From Leadbettera azotonutricia ZAS-9 (GTDB lineage: Bacteria > Spirochaetota > Spirochaetia > Treponematales > Breznakiellaceae): 64,000 nucleotides of DNA. The stretch covers positions 1,692,453 to 1,756,452 of the forward strand of contig NC_015577.1 of the NCBI RefSeq assembly GCF_000214355.1. Reading direction: 5' to 3'. The notes below the pieces were generated by a model, which was given only the letters and a program-made list of their open reading frames with translations, did not search any database and had not been told where the DNA came from. Shown piece after piece: positions 8,771 to 18,236 of this stretch (the first letter of the stretch is position 1; each line of letters begins with the position of its first letter). The position numbers and the translations under genes were made by a program.

Positions 8771-9709
8771 GTGCGTATTCATATCTGCGGCCCCGCAGGC
8801 TGCGGGGCAACAACCCTGGGGCGGCATCTTGCGGAATCCCTTATGCTGCCCTATTTTGACAGCGATGATTTTTCCTGGGAAAAAACAGATCCGCCCTTTA
8901 CAAAAGCAATAGAAATGCCTGAACGTTCTAGGCTATTGCTCAAAGCACTGGACGGAAATAGTTCCTTTGTTTTAAGCGATTCCGTACTTGGCTGGGACAA
9001 AGCCTTCCTTGAACCGAAACGTTTTGACCTTGTGATATACAAATATGTTCCTCCCGATATACGTTTAGCCCGTCTGCAAAAGCGTGCGGAAGCGCTGTAC
9101 GGCAGCCGGATCAAAGAAGGCGGCGATATGTTTGAAATTCACCGCCGTCTGCTTGCCTGGGCCGAAAGTTACGAAAGTGGCGGCATGGACGACCGCAGCA
9201 TTACAAGCGAGGAGCATTTTCTCGCTCAGCTTTCCTGTCCGGTCATGCGGATTGGAAGCGAAGAAAACCCCGAAAAAGAAGCGGCTGATGTACTGACCCT
9301 GCTCCCTCTTTATCATTATGAAGGAAAAAATACACATATCCCGCAAAAACATTTTCCTTCTTTTCGTAAATTCATACCAGCCTTTTTTCAGCGCCTTTAC
9401 CGGCGGAGCCATGCCGCCGACATAGACCTCTGGAACATGGATGTTCATCTTGCCCGGATCATACTCCCCAAACTTAATAGTTTTCGTGAGCAGGAATTTG
9501 ACGGCTATCCCGGCGAATTGGGGAGCCTTGAAGCCTGGCTTGCGGCGCTGGACGAAATGATCTACGCAATGGAATGGAAAATCCGGGACTATCAGGGAAA
9601 TACCACGCCCTTTAAATTGAGCTTTGCCCCCGACACAACCGAAGAAGAAGCCCGGGCCCAGAGGGGCTTTGAATTATTCGGCAGATATTTTAACTGGCTT
9701 TGGAATTAA
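8771..9709 (+). CDS. P-loop NTPase/kinase-like protein with extra C-terminal domain
   Basis: 312 residues from GTG 8771 (an in-frame GTG at 8756 has no ribosome site, whereas GGGGA precedes 8771). Residues 1-170 resemble adenylate-kinase-like AAA_18 proteins: RIHICGPAGCGATTLGRHLA, then LPYFDSDDFSW as the usual substrate Asp motif, and RLQKRAEALYG as a lid-like basic helix. The P-loop lysine is replaced by alanine (GCGATT), so ATP binding may be altered. Residues 190-312 form a separate helical domain (DIDLWNMDVHLARIILPKL, ALDEMIYAMEW) not recognised. It is five bases downstream of the WG-repeat gene and surely co-translated with it. Confidence 0.75.
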   Translation: MRIHICGPAGCGATTLGRHLAESLMLPYFDSDDFSWEKTDPPFTKAIEMPERSRLLLKALDGNSSFVLSDSVLGWDKAFLEPKRFDLVIYKYVPPDIRLARLQKRAEALYGSRIKEGGDMFEIHRRLLAWAESYESGGMDDRSITSEEHFLAQLSCPVMRIGSEENPEKEAADVLTLLPLYHYEGKNTHIPQKHFPSFRKFIPAFFQRLYRRSHAADIDLWNMDVHLARIILPKLNSFREQEFDGYPGELGSLEAWLAALDEMIYAMEWKIRDYQGNTTPFKLSFAPDTTEEEARAQRGFELFGRYFNWLWN

Positions 9710-9721
9710 GCGTACTATTAG

Positions 9722-9751
9722 GCGTATAGCTTGTTAGGCGCAAGTTTACGC
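9722..9751 (+). terminator. Possible hairpin after the WGR operon
   Basis: GCGTA (9722-9726) pairs with TACGC (9747-9751) and CTTG with CAAG inside it, twelve bases after the operon's last stop. No T-run follows, so intrinsic termination is doubtful. Confidence 0.25.
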
Positions 9752-9824
9752 TGAATATATTTGAAAAATAAAAAAATATAGTTTTTACAATATATTATTT
9801 ACAATGTAACAGTTGTTTGATATT

Positions 9825-9945
9825 TTTATTCGTGGCGAGGGGGTTAATACCCCGCCCCTTGGGGCGGTTAAAAAGGTATTAAGCCCCGAGTCCAATTCCT
9901 TAAGAGAACAACATACCTCGCGGCTTGCCGCGGGGTTGTTGATTT
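9825..9945. repeat. 121-bp structured dispersed repeat, copy 2
   Basis: Identical to 3562-3682 and in the same orientation. It lies in the AT-rich gap 9710-10015 between convergent genes. That gap holds nothing else recognisable. Confidence 0.85.
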
Positions 9946-10015
9946 AAACAGAATGATGGAGGCATAAAGCAACCCATACTTCGTATAACCAGATTGTAGA
10001 ATAAATCCCTATACA

Positions 10016-12010
10016 TCAATATATAAGAAAAACACTATATAGACTATAGGATAAAACAAATTTTCTGTTTTTAATTAAAATGCCCAACTTTTTTACGTTC
10101 AGGTTTTTTTGCCAATAGGAAAATTCTTCGTAAAAATCTTTAAAAGCTTTTTCTTGGGTATCGCCGTAACCGTCTCCCCAGCCATAGACACTGACACACC
10201 AGGGTTCGACTTCATCGGAAAAAACATTAAAGACATCAGTACGGATTTCCGCTTTGACCAAAACTTTGTGACCAAGGAAGGGCAATGTCAATTCCTTATA
10301 GGAATGATGGATACCTTCGCGGCCTATTGACTGGTTAATTATCGTATATTTGCTTTCATCCATAGGAGGGGCCTTTGCATGGACGCTGTCGTCTCTATGG
10401 CCAAGGCGCAATGCGGTAAAAGGTATATTGACGGCGGCCCAATCCAGGAGAGCTTTTAGGGCTTCCTTTTCGTATTCTTTGCCGCTGGTATTTTCACGGG
10501 AACAAAAGTTCTGATCCAGTTCGTATTCTCCGCTGTCTATATGATAGAGGTTCACCAAACCCAAAAGCGCATAGTCCGGCTTTCTCAAGACCGCCATGCG
10601 GAGACTTTTCTTTCTGTTGAGGTCGTCAAGGGAGTGCTGTAAATACTGCAAGGCATTTTCCGAGTATGCGTAGGGCACCCCTCCGCCTATGGCTACTACG
10701 TGTTCCAACATCATTCCCAGTTCTATCAGGCTGATATAATTGCAGCCAAGGGGTTTTAGAAACAGCCGGCTGGTAGATAATGAAAGTTCCAGAAAGTTTA
10801 CAAAAAGGGGCCGCTCCTCTATAAGGCAGACTGCGGGATCGTATTTCCATGATGGTGTCTCTTCGCTTGTCAAATATTTTTCCACATTGGTATCAGAGGT
10901 ATGGTAAAAACAATGATGTTCCAGGTGGTAACCCCATTCATCGGTGATATCCGAAATATGGCGAAGGATTTTTCCTTCAATGTCGATGACGTATGCGCCT
11001 CTGGAAGAAAGGGCTATGAGGGAACTTTCGCCCTTGTCTTCGTAATTGTCCATGTCATAAAAAAGTTTGCCTTTTACTTCGCCATGTTCGTTGATGTCAA
11101 AAATATCCGTATCCAGAATCTTAAAAGGTTCCAGATAGCCCCGGTATTGGGATTTGAGCGATGCCGGAGCCTTGGCATCCGAAAGGCGGTAGAAAAGAAG
11201 CTGATGATATTGGTATGCCGCTTTTTCTTCTTCTTCCAGATCGGTGGTTTTATCGTCTGCGGCAATCACAAAGATATCGTCGCTTATAAAGGCGCATGGG
11301 CGATCCCAATTGTACCCGCCCTGAAAGTCAAGGGCATAGGCTGAGCTTTCCCCTTCCCTCAAAAAATCGTCCATCTTATATGCGGAAATTATATTAACCG
11401 GATGCCATACCCAGCCGTTGCTGAGAAAATAGTTCTGCTCAGGAGAGATGTGGATAAGGCTGTGAAAGTAATCGAAGCCGTCTGCGGCCTCTACCGCTTC
11501 GGCGGGATGCTGTGCAATGACTTCGCCGGTTTCAAGGTCCGTAATGTCGAGGCGGTTCCACTTGGTCTGATGGATTAAATGACCGCGCCCGCTTCCCTTG
11601 TGTACCCATTCGCCGGGGGTGTATATTTCAAGAAAGCCGATGGAGTAACTGGTTACCCTGGCCTCAGGGTTTTCTCGGGAGAAAGTGCGGACAGTGCCGT
11701 CACGGACATTCACCACCGCAGCGTTAAGGCCATAACGTTCGGAAACGCAGATATAGGGATAGCGGCAGTTGAGTTTAATTTCAAACGTGGGCGGCGGCAG
11801 TATAATGCCGTCCTTATTCGGTTTTGGCGGCTCGGGCATTTTGATATTGGGGATCTTTGCCGTCAAGACAAGAGTTTTGTCCATTTTGTCGTAATGGTAT
11901 AAACCCATGTCGGAGCAGAAAACCGCATATATAGCAGGACCATCGCAGGAGGGCTCTACGGCAAGTATTTTAAGCGGCAATCCGTCTTTCCCTTGTATAT
12001 CCAAACCCAT
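10016..12010 (-). CDS. Large hypothetical protein, beta-rich
   Basis: 664 residues from the ATG at 12010 (MGLDIQGKDGLPLK), which follows a GGCGGGGA site; an in-frame TTG seven codons upstream lacks one. No signal peptide or membrane helix. The first 380 residues contain repeated short strands ending in aromatic-Asp patterns (AIYAVFCSDMGLYHYD, RLDITDLETGEVIAQH, AYVIDIEGKILRHISDITDE) suggestive of a beta-propeller. The remainder is mixed alpha/beta, with VYGWGDGYGDTQEKAFKDFY near the end. The last 20 residues are AT-rich and hydrophobic, possibly because an original stop was lost. It follows the DUF4139 gene by 38 bases in the long minus-strand run. Function not recognised. Confidence 0.75.
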   Translation of the reverse strand: MGLDIQGKDGLPLKILAVEPSCDGPAIYAVFCSDMGLYHYDKMDKTLVLTAKIPNIKMPEPPKPNKDGIILPPPTFEIKLNCRYPYICVSERYGLNAAVVNVRDGTVRTFSRENPEARVTSYSIGFLEIYTPGEWVHKGSGRGHLIHQTKWNRLDITDLETGEVIAQHPAEAVEAADGFDYFHSLIHISPEQNYFLSNGWVWHPVNIISAYKMDDFLREGESSAYALDFQGGYNWDRPCAFISDDIFVIAADDKTTDLEEEEKAAYQYHQLLFYRLSDAKAPASLKSQYRGYLEPFKILDTDIFDINEHGEVKGKLFYDMDNYEDKGESSLIALSSRGAYVIDIEGKILRHISDITDEWGYHLEHHCFYHTSDTNVEKYLTSEETPSWKYDPAVCLIEERPLFVNFLELSLSTSRLFLKPLGCNYISLIELGMMLEHVVAIGGGVPYAYSENALQYLQHSLDDLNRKKSLRMAVLRKPDYALLGLVNLYHIDSGEYELDQNFCSRENTSGKEYEKEALKALLDWAAVNIPFTALRLGHRDDSVHAKAPPMDESKYTIINQSIGREGIHHSYKELTLPFLGHKVLVKAEIRTDVFNVFSDEVEPWCVSVYGWGDGYGDTQEKAFKDFYEEFSYWQKNLNVKKLGILIKNRKFVLSYSLYSVFLIY

Positions 12011-12048
12011 ATAGGTGTCCCCGCCAATCAAAAAATGCGAGTGCTCTT

Positions 12049-14160
12049 TTAAAGCTTCAAGCTGCCCAAATATGCCTCGTAGTCCTTCTTCGCTGCCTGG
12101 GCCTTGTTGTCCGCGGCGGCAATGGACGCATTAAGCGCATCAATGTCGGTGTCCATGGCTGCCATGCGGCGGAGGTATTCCTGTCCCTGGGGGGTCTGGC
12201 TGCCTGCTGCCGCAAGGTTCTGCCGGATGCGATCCTGCTCGGAGATGAGGCGGGTTCTTTGGGTCTCAAGGGTCTGGACGGCTGTGGCCGCATTGTCAGC
12301 GATTTTCTTGAATTCGATGGCCCTTGCCAGGGCTGAACGGACGTTGGCAGGTATTTCCTGATTGGTGCTGTAGCTCAGGAAAGTTTCGGGTCTCAGCTGG
12401 ATAAGGCTGATGCGTTCCGAGACGGGGGTTTCTTCGCGGACCGTGAATTTCAATTCCTGGCTGGCGGGAAGCTGGCGGATAAAGCGGTAGAGGGCGGGGG
12501 TGCGTTCATCATAACTAGTTGGCTCCGCCAGGCTTGCCCCTGATATTGCGGGGTGTTCAATGATGATACGCTTGGCCTCGGAAGAAGCATTCCTCAAGGT
12601 ATAGGTCTTTTCGTAATTCTGCCTGCGCGTAATGGTCATGATCCCATCCGCAACGGTTACAGCCGTAACAAAACGCGAATTGGCCGCGCTGACGCTTCCT
12701 GAAACCGAAAGATCGTCGCCGTAGGAGATAATGCGTTTTTCGTTTTCCGGGAAGAATTCGATGAGGGCGTCTCCTGCATAGGTGTTGCCGTCATACACGG
12801 TGATGGGCCCCGCAGGGAGTTTCATGCCTGTAGTATTGGTGAGTTCAGCGCTTATGGAGGGGTTTATCGAGCTTGTCGAAGATGCCCGTGCGCCGGAGAA
12901 GACAAGGGCCTTCTCGGCTTTTACCTGGGCTTCCACAAGGGGAAGCATTGCGCTCTGCCGCCTTTCAAGGGTTACGGGATTTTTCAGGGTGTATTCAAAT
13001 TGATCGCCCGCAGCGCTTCCGCTTGCTGTCTGGAGGGTTGCGCCGCCTGACAAAGGAGGAGCAGCAGCGGGGGCAGGGGCTTCTCTGATATACATAGAAT
13101 CGGCTGACTCAGCCATGGCCATGGATTTGCTTCTGCTCTGCATGGGGCTGTTGGCGGCTTTGGCGTCTTCATAATCAGCATAGCCGTAGCCAGCTTCGCT
13201 GTAATTTCCCGATTCATACGTTTGCGCCTGGGCAATTCCTGCTATTGCCAGGGGCAGCACAGGGCGCGAAGTCCGGTAAGGCGCATAGAGGTTCTGTATA
13301 AACGAAACAGGCCTCCCTGTTACAAGGGATAATGCCACATTGTTCCAGTCAGTATCGCTGTCATTGTCTATGATAGCCCATCCCTGCAGCTTTGGCGTTC
13401 CTGCCGACAGATCCAGCCTGTAAGAAACCTTCCATACAGGAGTGGGGATCACATAGCTTAAAGAAACTTGCCTGCTTCCATTACCCGGGAGGGTGAGGAG
13501 CAGGCTGCGTTTTTCCGTACCCCTGGTTTCCATGAGGAGATCCAAAGCGCGGCTTAAATCAGTGTTAATCGAACTATCTTTGAATGCAAAAGAGGAAATA
13601 TCCTTGATCGCGATGACCCGTATGCCCTGGGCAGTGAAGAGCGAAAGATACGCTTCGCTAGTATCACTGCCGGAAAAAGTTATGCCTGTTTCCCTGAATT
13701 CGACCCCGATGATCCTGCCCGAAATAGGGGAGGGGGCTGCAATCTCAAGCTCTGCCCCTTTAAGCGAATTGAGGATTTCCCCGATCCCCGGATTCCCGGA
13801 CAAATCTATCTTTAAGCTCCGCAAAGCTTCTGCCAACGCTGAAGACGCGGCATAGCGCACTGTGGGAAAATCCGAAACAGGATCGTTCACTGTCAATGAT
13901 TTAAGCGCATCGTTGACAGATGCTATGCTGAAGGGCAGGTTGATATAGGCAGGCGAGGAACCTGAACCGCTCACTGTTCCCGAATGTTCAAAGAAGCCCA
14001 CTCCCGAAGAAAAGAGCGAAAGCCGCTTTAAGGGCAGGGCCGTCTCGGCCCCGGCTTGCCTGGAGCTGTCCTGATTCGACTGGGCAAAAGAGGGCAGGGC
14101 AATGAAAGCCGTTAAAGTCGCAAAAAAACAAGCAGCCGAAAATCTCGATATTTTTTTCAT
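12049..14160 (-). CDS. Secreted DUF4139-domain protein
   Basis: 703 residues from the ATG at 14160, which gives a clean Sec signal peptide ending ALPSFA-QS and has AAGGAA upstream; the longer frame is not credible. The body matches DUF4139 (mucoidy inhibitor A-like) proteins: LKRLSLFSSGVGFFEHSG near the start, then WKVSYRLDL and WNNVALSLVTGRP in the central beta domain, and FTVREETPVSERISL later. Residues about 330-400 are a low-complexity Ala/Ser/Tyr linker. The C-terminal 90 residues are coiled coil (LETQRTRLISEQDRIRQNL). It is probably exported to the periplasm or surface. Role unknown in this family. It is 26 bases downstream of pfp. Confidence 0.85.
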   Translation of the reverse strand: MKKISRFSAACFFATLTAFIALPSFAQSNQDSSRQAGAETALPLKRLSLFSSGVGFFEHSGTVSGSGSSPAYINLPFSIASVNDALKSLTVNDPVSDFPTVRYAASSALAEALRSLKIDLSGNPGIGEILNSLKGAELEIAAPSPISGRIIGVEFRETGITFSGSDTSEAYLSLFTAQGIRVIAIKDISSFAFKDSSINTDLSRALDLLMETRGTEKRSLLLTLPGNGSRQVSLSYVIPTPVWKVSYRLDLSAGTPKLQGWAIIDNDSDTDWNNVALSLVTGRPVSFIQNLYAPYRTSRPVLPLAIAGIAQAQTYESGNYSEAGYGYADYEDAKAANSPMQSRSKSMAMAESADSMYIREAPAPAAAPPLSGGATLQTASGSAAGDQFEYTLKNPVTLERRQSAMLPLVEAQVKAEKALVFSGARASSTSSINPSISAELTNTTGMKLPAGPITVYDGNTYAGDALIEFFPENEKRIISYGDDLSVSGSVSAANSRFVTAVTVADGIMTITRRQNYEKTYTLRNASSEAKRIIIEHPAISGASLAEPTSYDERTPALYRFIRQLPASQELKFTVREETPVSERISLIQLRPETFLSYSTNQEIPANVRSALARAIEFKKIADNAATAVQTLETQRTRLISEQDRIRQNLAAAGSQTPQGQEYLRRMAAMDTDIDALNASIAAADNKAQAAKKDYEAYLGSLKL

Positions 14161-14186
14161 GCATTCCTTAATTTGGAACAGGCCCG

Positions 14187-15842
14187 TTATTGATGTTCCA
14201 ATTTCAAGGTCTTGGTTGGCTGATCGCAAACCTCGGGGGGACCGTAATACTGAATCGCCCCGGGGAAGAGGAAGCTGGTCTTTACTGCCCAGGTATCCCG
14301 TACCGCGTCAAAAGCCTTGAAGGGCCCTCCGTCAAGCTCGACCAGGGCTTTCCTGATGACAGGCTTTTTGCTGCCATGGCGTTGTTCCATATTCATCATC
14401 ATCGTCAGGGGAACCCCGCCGGCAACCCATTCGGAAGCGGGGGCCACCAGATTTTTCACGCTCGAAAGATAGCCCGTCAATCCCAAAGCGATGAGCAGGA
14501 ACGCTCCGAAGCCCAGAGAGTAGCAGTAATCGGCATCGAAGTTCGAGGGGAAGGCGCAGCGGCCTTCATAGCCGAAGAAATGGCCGAGACCTGAAAATTT
14601 GCCCTTGTAGACGCCTTCGGCTTTAAGCTTTGCAAGGCGTTTTTCCACCATGCCGATGAGCAGTTTTTCTGTCTCGATGCGGGAAACCTGTACATTGCCG
14701 TGGGGGTCCCTATCCATAAGAAGCTCCCGCGCAATTTCGGGAGGCAGGGTCTGGAGGAACTTGTAGGAATCTTCGGAGATTTCATGGGAGAGCCAGTAAA
14801 GCTGATCGATGAACGACGAAAGCTCGACGAATTCAGCCCCCTTGAGGCCCATGGCATCGTTGAGCTCATCGATGAGCTTTTTCATTTCGGGAATGAATTC
14901 CACAAGCCCCTCGGGGATAAGCACCACCCCGAAGTTCTCCTTGTTCTCGGCCCGTTTAATGACGGAGGAACAGATCTGCTCCACCACCTGGTTCAGGCTG
15001 ATCTTCTTTTCCTGCACTTCTTCGGAGATAAGGCAGATATTCGGCTGGGTTTGGAGGGCGCACTCAAGGGCAATGTGGCTCGCTGCCCGCCCCATGAGCT
15101 TTACGAAGTGCCAATATTTTTTGGCGCTGTTGGCATCCCTCTCGATATTGCCGATGAGTTCGCTGTAGGTTTTGCAGGCCGTATCAAAGCCGAAGGATGT
15201 TTCGATATGCTCGTTCTTGAGATCCCCGTCGATGGTCTTGGGGCAGCCTATCACCTGAATGGCTGAGCCTTTCTCAAGGAAGTATTCAGCCAAAAGCGCA
15301 GCGTTGGTATTTGAATCGTCCCCGCCTATGACGACCACCGCGTTGAGGTTCAACTTTTTTGCAGTCTCCAGGGAAGCGGCAAACTGCTCGGGGGTTTCGA
15401 TTTTGGTGCGCCCCGAGCCAATGATGTCGAAGCCGCCGGTGTTCCGGTATTCATCAATGAATTTATCCGAAAAGACCATGGTTTTGTTTTCGATCAGCCC
15501 AGAAGGCCCGCCCAGAAACCCGTAAAGCCTGGACGCGGGGTTTCCTTTCTTGAGCCCGTCATAGAGGCCCGCGATAACGTTGTGGCCGCCCGGCGCCTGG
15601 CCGCCCGATAGTATGACCCCTACAGTCAGCTCTTTTTTGTCCGCATCGCCTTTCCCCTTCGCAAAAACCGCCAGGGGTTTTCCGTAGGTATGGTTAAAAA
15701 GCTCCTTCAAAGCAGCCTGATCAGCCACGGAATCCGTGGGCTTTCCCAGTTCAACGGCGATATCGCTGATTGCGCCGGCTATGTTTGCAGGCAATTTTGG
15801 CTGATAGGCATAGCGGGCTTTCTGCAGTGCTGAAATTTCCAT
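14187..15842 (-). CDS. pfp: Pyrophosphate--fructose 6-phosphate 1-phosphotransferase
   Basis: 551 residues, the long form known from plants (beta subunit) and spirochaetes. It reversibly phosphorylates fructose 6-phosphate using pyrophosphate in place of ATP in glycolysis. Motifs seen: [20 protein letters not shown] for phosphate binding, [19 protein letters not shown] where Asp in GGDD is the PPi-type residue (Gly in ATP enzymes), [12 protein letters not shown] with the PPi-type Lys and catalytic Asp, and [16 protein letters not shown] for the sugar phosphate. Start ATG at 15842. It is 66 bases downstream of pyrH, in the same direction. Confidence 0.96.
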   Translation of the reverse strand: MEISALQKARYAYQPKLPANIAGAISDIAVELGKPTDSVADQAALKELFNHTYGKPLAVFAKGKGDADKKELTVGVILSGGQAPGGHNVIAGLYDGLKKGNPASRLYGFLGGPSGLIENKTMVFSDKFIDEYRNTGGFDIIGSGRTKIETPEQFAASLETAKKLNLNAVVVIGGDDSNTNAALLAEYFLEKGSAIQVIGCPKTIDGDLKNEHIETSFGFDTACKTYSELIGNIERDANSAKKYWHFVKLMGRAASHIALECALQTQPNICLISEEVQEKKISLNQVVEQICSSVIKRAENKENFGVVLIPEGLVEFIPEMKKLIDELNDAMGLKGAEFVELSSFIDQLYWLSHEISEDSYKFLQTLPPEIARELLMDRDPHGNVQVSRIETEKLLIGMVEKRLAKLKAEGVYKGKFSGLGHFFGYEGRCAFPSNFDADYCYSLGFGAFLLIALGLTGYLSSVKNLVAPASEWVAGGVPLTMMMNMEQRHGSKKPVIRKALVELDGGPFKAFDAVRDTWAVKTSFLFPGAIQYYGPPEVCDQPTKTLKLEHQ

Positions 15843-15908
15843 TCACGACTCCTCTCGAACAATGCGATTCTTATAAGCAGTCTCTTATTTTATCCCAAAA
15901 GAAGGGTT

Positions 15909-16595
15909 CTAGGCAATAATGGTAGTGCCCTTGAACTCTTCGCCCGCGAGTATTTTCCGCAAATTGGGGAGGTCCCTGCCCGCAGCGCAGATCACCTTGA
16001 GCCCGATTTTTGCCGCATGGCGGCTTGCCACAGGGTCAAAGGGCACGTTCTTCCCCGGGGTCCAATCGTCCCCTACGATTGCCCTGAATTCATCCCAGGT
16101 GATCTTGTCAATGGGTTTTGCGTCGGGGTTCTTTTTGGGATCATCGGTGTAGACCTGCTCTATGTTGGAAAGATTGATAACCGCGTCGGCCTGAAAACGT
16201 TCAGCCAAAAGAACTGCGTCATAGTCGGAGGAAAAGCCCGGCTTCCACCCGGAAGCCACCATCACCTTCCCTGTAAGGGGGCCCACCTGGGTAGGGTCTG
16301 TTACCACGTCCTGGGAGCACCATTCCCCCATGATCGCCCTGACAAGCTGGGCATTGAGCCGGGTCGCCATGATACCAATCCAGTCGGCCTGCTCATCAGC
16401 CCCGCCGGGGACAATGTTCCGGTATGCCTTCTGCCAAACCCTCGCAGGGCTTCCGCCGCCTACAACAAAAATAAAACGCCGCTTCTCGTCCTGGGCAAGC
16501 AAGTCCCTGACAAGGGCTGTAAAATCTTTTAGGAACGCCTCGTCCACACCATCGGGGGCGACTATCGAACCCCCCAGGGAAATAACCGTTACCAT
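15909..16595 (-). CDS. pyrH: UMP kinase, archaeal/spirochaetal type
   Basis: 228 residues from ATG 16595, with AGGGG five bases upstream. An amino-acid-kinase fold protein converting UMP to UDP with ATP. Motifs: VTVISLGGSI at the N-terminus, FVVGGGSPARVW for the phosphate loop, MATRLNAQLVRA, and DAVINLSNIEQVYTDDPKKNPDAK around the nucleotide site. This short form, with TDDPKK and FDPVASRHA, resembles the archaeal-type PyrH subgroup found in spirochaetes. It follows the transglutaminase-fold gene by 12 bases, so it probably shares its mRNA. Confidence 0.92.
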   Translation of the reverse strand: MVTVISLGGSIVAPDGVDEAFLKDFTALVRDLLAQDEKRRFIFVVGGGSPARVWQKAYRNIVPGGADEQADWIGIMATRLNAQLVRAIMGEWCSQDVVTDPTQVGPLTGKVMVASGWKPGFSSDYDAVLLAERFQADAVINLSNIEQVYTDDPKKNPDAKPIDKITWDEFRAIVGDDWTPGKNVPFDPVASRHAAKIGLKVICAAGRDLPNLRKILAGEEFKGTTIIA

Positions 16596-16607
16596 AACCA
16601 CCCCTTT

Positions 16608-18236
16608 TTATTGAACATACATTCCCGTAATTGTAACATCGCTCCATAAGGAAGAATAGGACTCCAGCCCTCCGGTAGCTTCTTCCCAAAGGCTTTGCAG
16701 GGCATATTCCCTGGGGCGGGAGGCAACCCTTCCCCTGGGGTCCATCTGGGAGAGGAAATTCTGGCCCTGCGAAAAAGCCACCCGCTGGTTATCCATGTTC
16801 CCGAAGTAGTACTCACTGTGATCGTCCCTCAGGTTGAAGTCCTGCGGCGCGGCACCGGCCCCCAATGCAGGATCAAGGGGTATCCAGCCAAAGGAATCGA
16901 TCCAGAACTCGGCCCAGTAATGCTTCACTGTGCGCCTGGCCCTGTTCACCAAAACCCCGGATATTGGCAAAGCCGGAACCCCCGCAGCCCGGGCAAGGGA
17001 GCAAAAGAGCATAGCTGCCTGGTACGAATCGGCCTGCAATTCGTCCAGCGCTTCCAACGCTTCCCCGGACTTGGGGGAATTTTCGATTTTCACCTGCTTG
17101 AGGATCCAGTCATATATGAGCTTTGCCTTGTTATAGGGATTCCGCTCCCGCCCGATGATTGCTGCAGCCTGGGCCGCAATCTTCGGATTGTCGGCAGGGA
17201 GTATAGGCGTGGGCAGGGTATAGACCGATTGAATGGGCGATCCCGGCTCCTGCTTGATACTCTGCTGCTTCACGCTGGTTTCGACAGCGAAAACCTCGGC
17301 CACATAGGAAAGGGTAATCTGCTGCCCTGACCCGGCTTGAAGATCCAAAAGCTGATAAAGGGATGTGCCCCGGTAATTCTCCACAAAAGGCTCGATATTT
17401 CGGGAGAGGAGCCTCACGTTTTTTTGGGAAGACGAAAAAATCGGCTTTGGCAGCCAGAGGTAAAGGGCATTGGGCATGCCCGCAATATCCGCCCGTATAT
17501 CCACAGAAAAGGAAAGAGTATAGCTCCTCTTGTCCTTAAAAATCTTGACCCCCGGTTTCCCGGTGATTTCAAAAAAAACGGGCCGGGAATTGCCCCTGGG
17601 GGTGCGGATTTCGATATTCCCCGAAATAGCGCCGTCAGGTATCCTCACCCTGATCTCCCTTTCGCTCCAAAGCTCATAGCCGAAGTCGCTGTCCGGAACC
17701 TCCACCGCGTCAGGGGTCTTGGTCTCCGCAGGGGCCGAGCTTTCAGCATCCCATGAAAACCACACCCCCGCATTTTCCCGGGAAGATCCGAAATTGCTCC
17801 CCATAATGGTCACCAGGGAACCTATTGCCCCGGCTTCGGGCGTCACCGACGCGATGCGGGGGCCGCTCCCGGTTTCGGCGCCCCGCACCTGCTCGGGCAT
17901 GGATGCTTTGTTGGAGAAGAGGGCAGGGTTGCTCTTGTTGGTTCCCCTGTACACATACACGAGGCCCGCGTCGGCAAATTCAGGGATCTTTACCGTGATT
18001 TGATCGTCCTTCCACGAAACATAGGCAGAGCTTGTGGGGGGCGCTCCCGCAATGGTGATATAGGATTCATTCCGCTCCGGGCCGAAATTCTTTCCATATA
18101 TATTGAGGATATCCCCTATGCGCCCTATGCGGGGATCGATATGACTGATGGAAGGCATCTCTTCTTTGCACGAAAGGCATAAAAAGGGGAGGAATACGAG
18201 AAAAGCCAGGAAGGTCTTAGTGCAGGGGCTTTTCAT
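16608..18236 (-). CDS. Lipoprotein with two IPT/TIG domains and inactive-looking transglutaminase fold
   Basis: 542 residues. The signal peptide has lipobox LSCK near residue 23. Residues about 27-107 and 125-225 are two IPT/TIG immunoglobulin-like domains (GDILNIYGKNFG, GSLVTIMGSNFGSS). Residues about 355-460 match the transglutaminase-like fold: DSYQAAMLFCSLARAAGVPA, then VKHYWAEFW with His439, then GWIPLDPALG with Asp455. The position of the catalytic Cys, two residues into the helix motif, is Ser404; a Cys lies eight residues later. It is therefore probably a binding protein or uses a different nucleophile. It is anchored in the membrane facing outward. Its start overlaps the end of the preceding gene by a base, so the two are translationally coupled. 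Confidence 0.88.
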   Translation of the reverse strand: MKSPCTKTFLAFLVFLPFLCLSCKEEMPSISHIDPRIGRIGDILNIYGKNFGPERNESYITIAGAPPTSSAYVSWKDDQITVKIPEFADAGLVYVYRGTNKSNPALFSNKASMPEQVRGAETGSGPRIASVTPEAGAIGSLVTIMGSNFGSSRENAGVWFSWDAESSAPAETKTPDAVEVPDSDFGYELWSEREIRVRIPDGAISGNIEIRTPRGNSRPVFFEITGKPGVKIFKDKRSYTLSFSVDIRADIAGMPNALYLWLPKPIFSSSQKNVRLLSRNIEPFVENYRGTSLYQLLDLQAGSGQQITLSYVAEVFAVETSVKQQSIKQEPGSPIQSVYTLPTPILPADNPKIAAQAAAIIGRERNPYNKAKLIYDWILKQVKIENSPKSGEALEALDELQADSYQAAMLFCSLARAAGVPALPISGVLVNRARRTVKHYWAEFWIDSFGWIPLDPALGAGAAPQDFNLRDDHSEYYFGNMDNQRVAFSQGQNFLSQMDPRGRVASRPREYALQSLWEEATGGLESYSSLWSDVTITGMYVQ

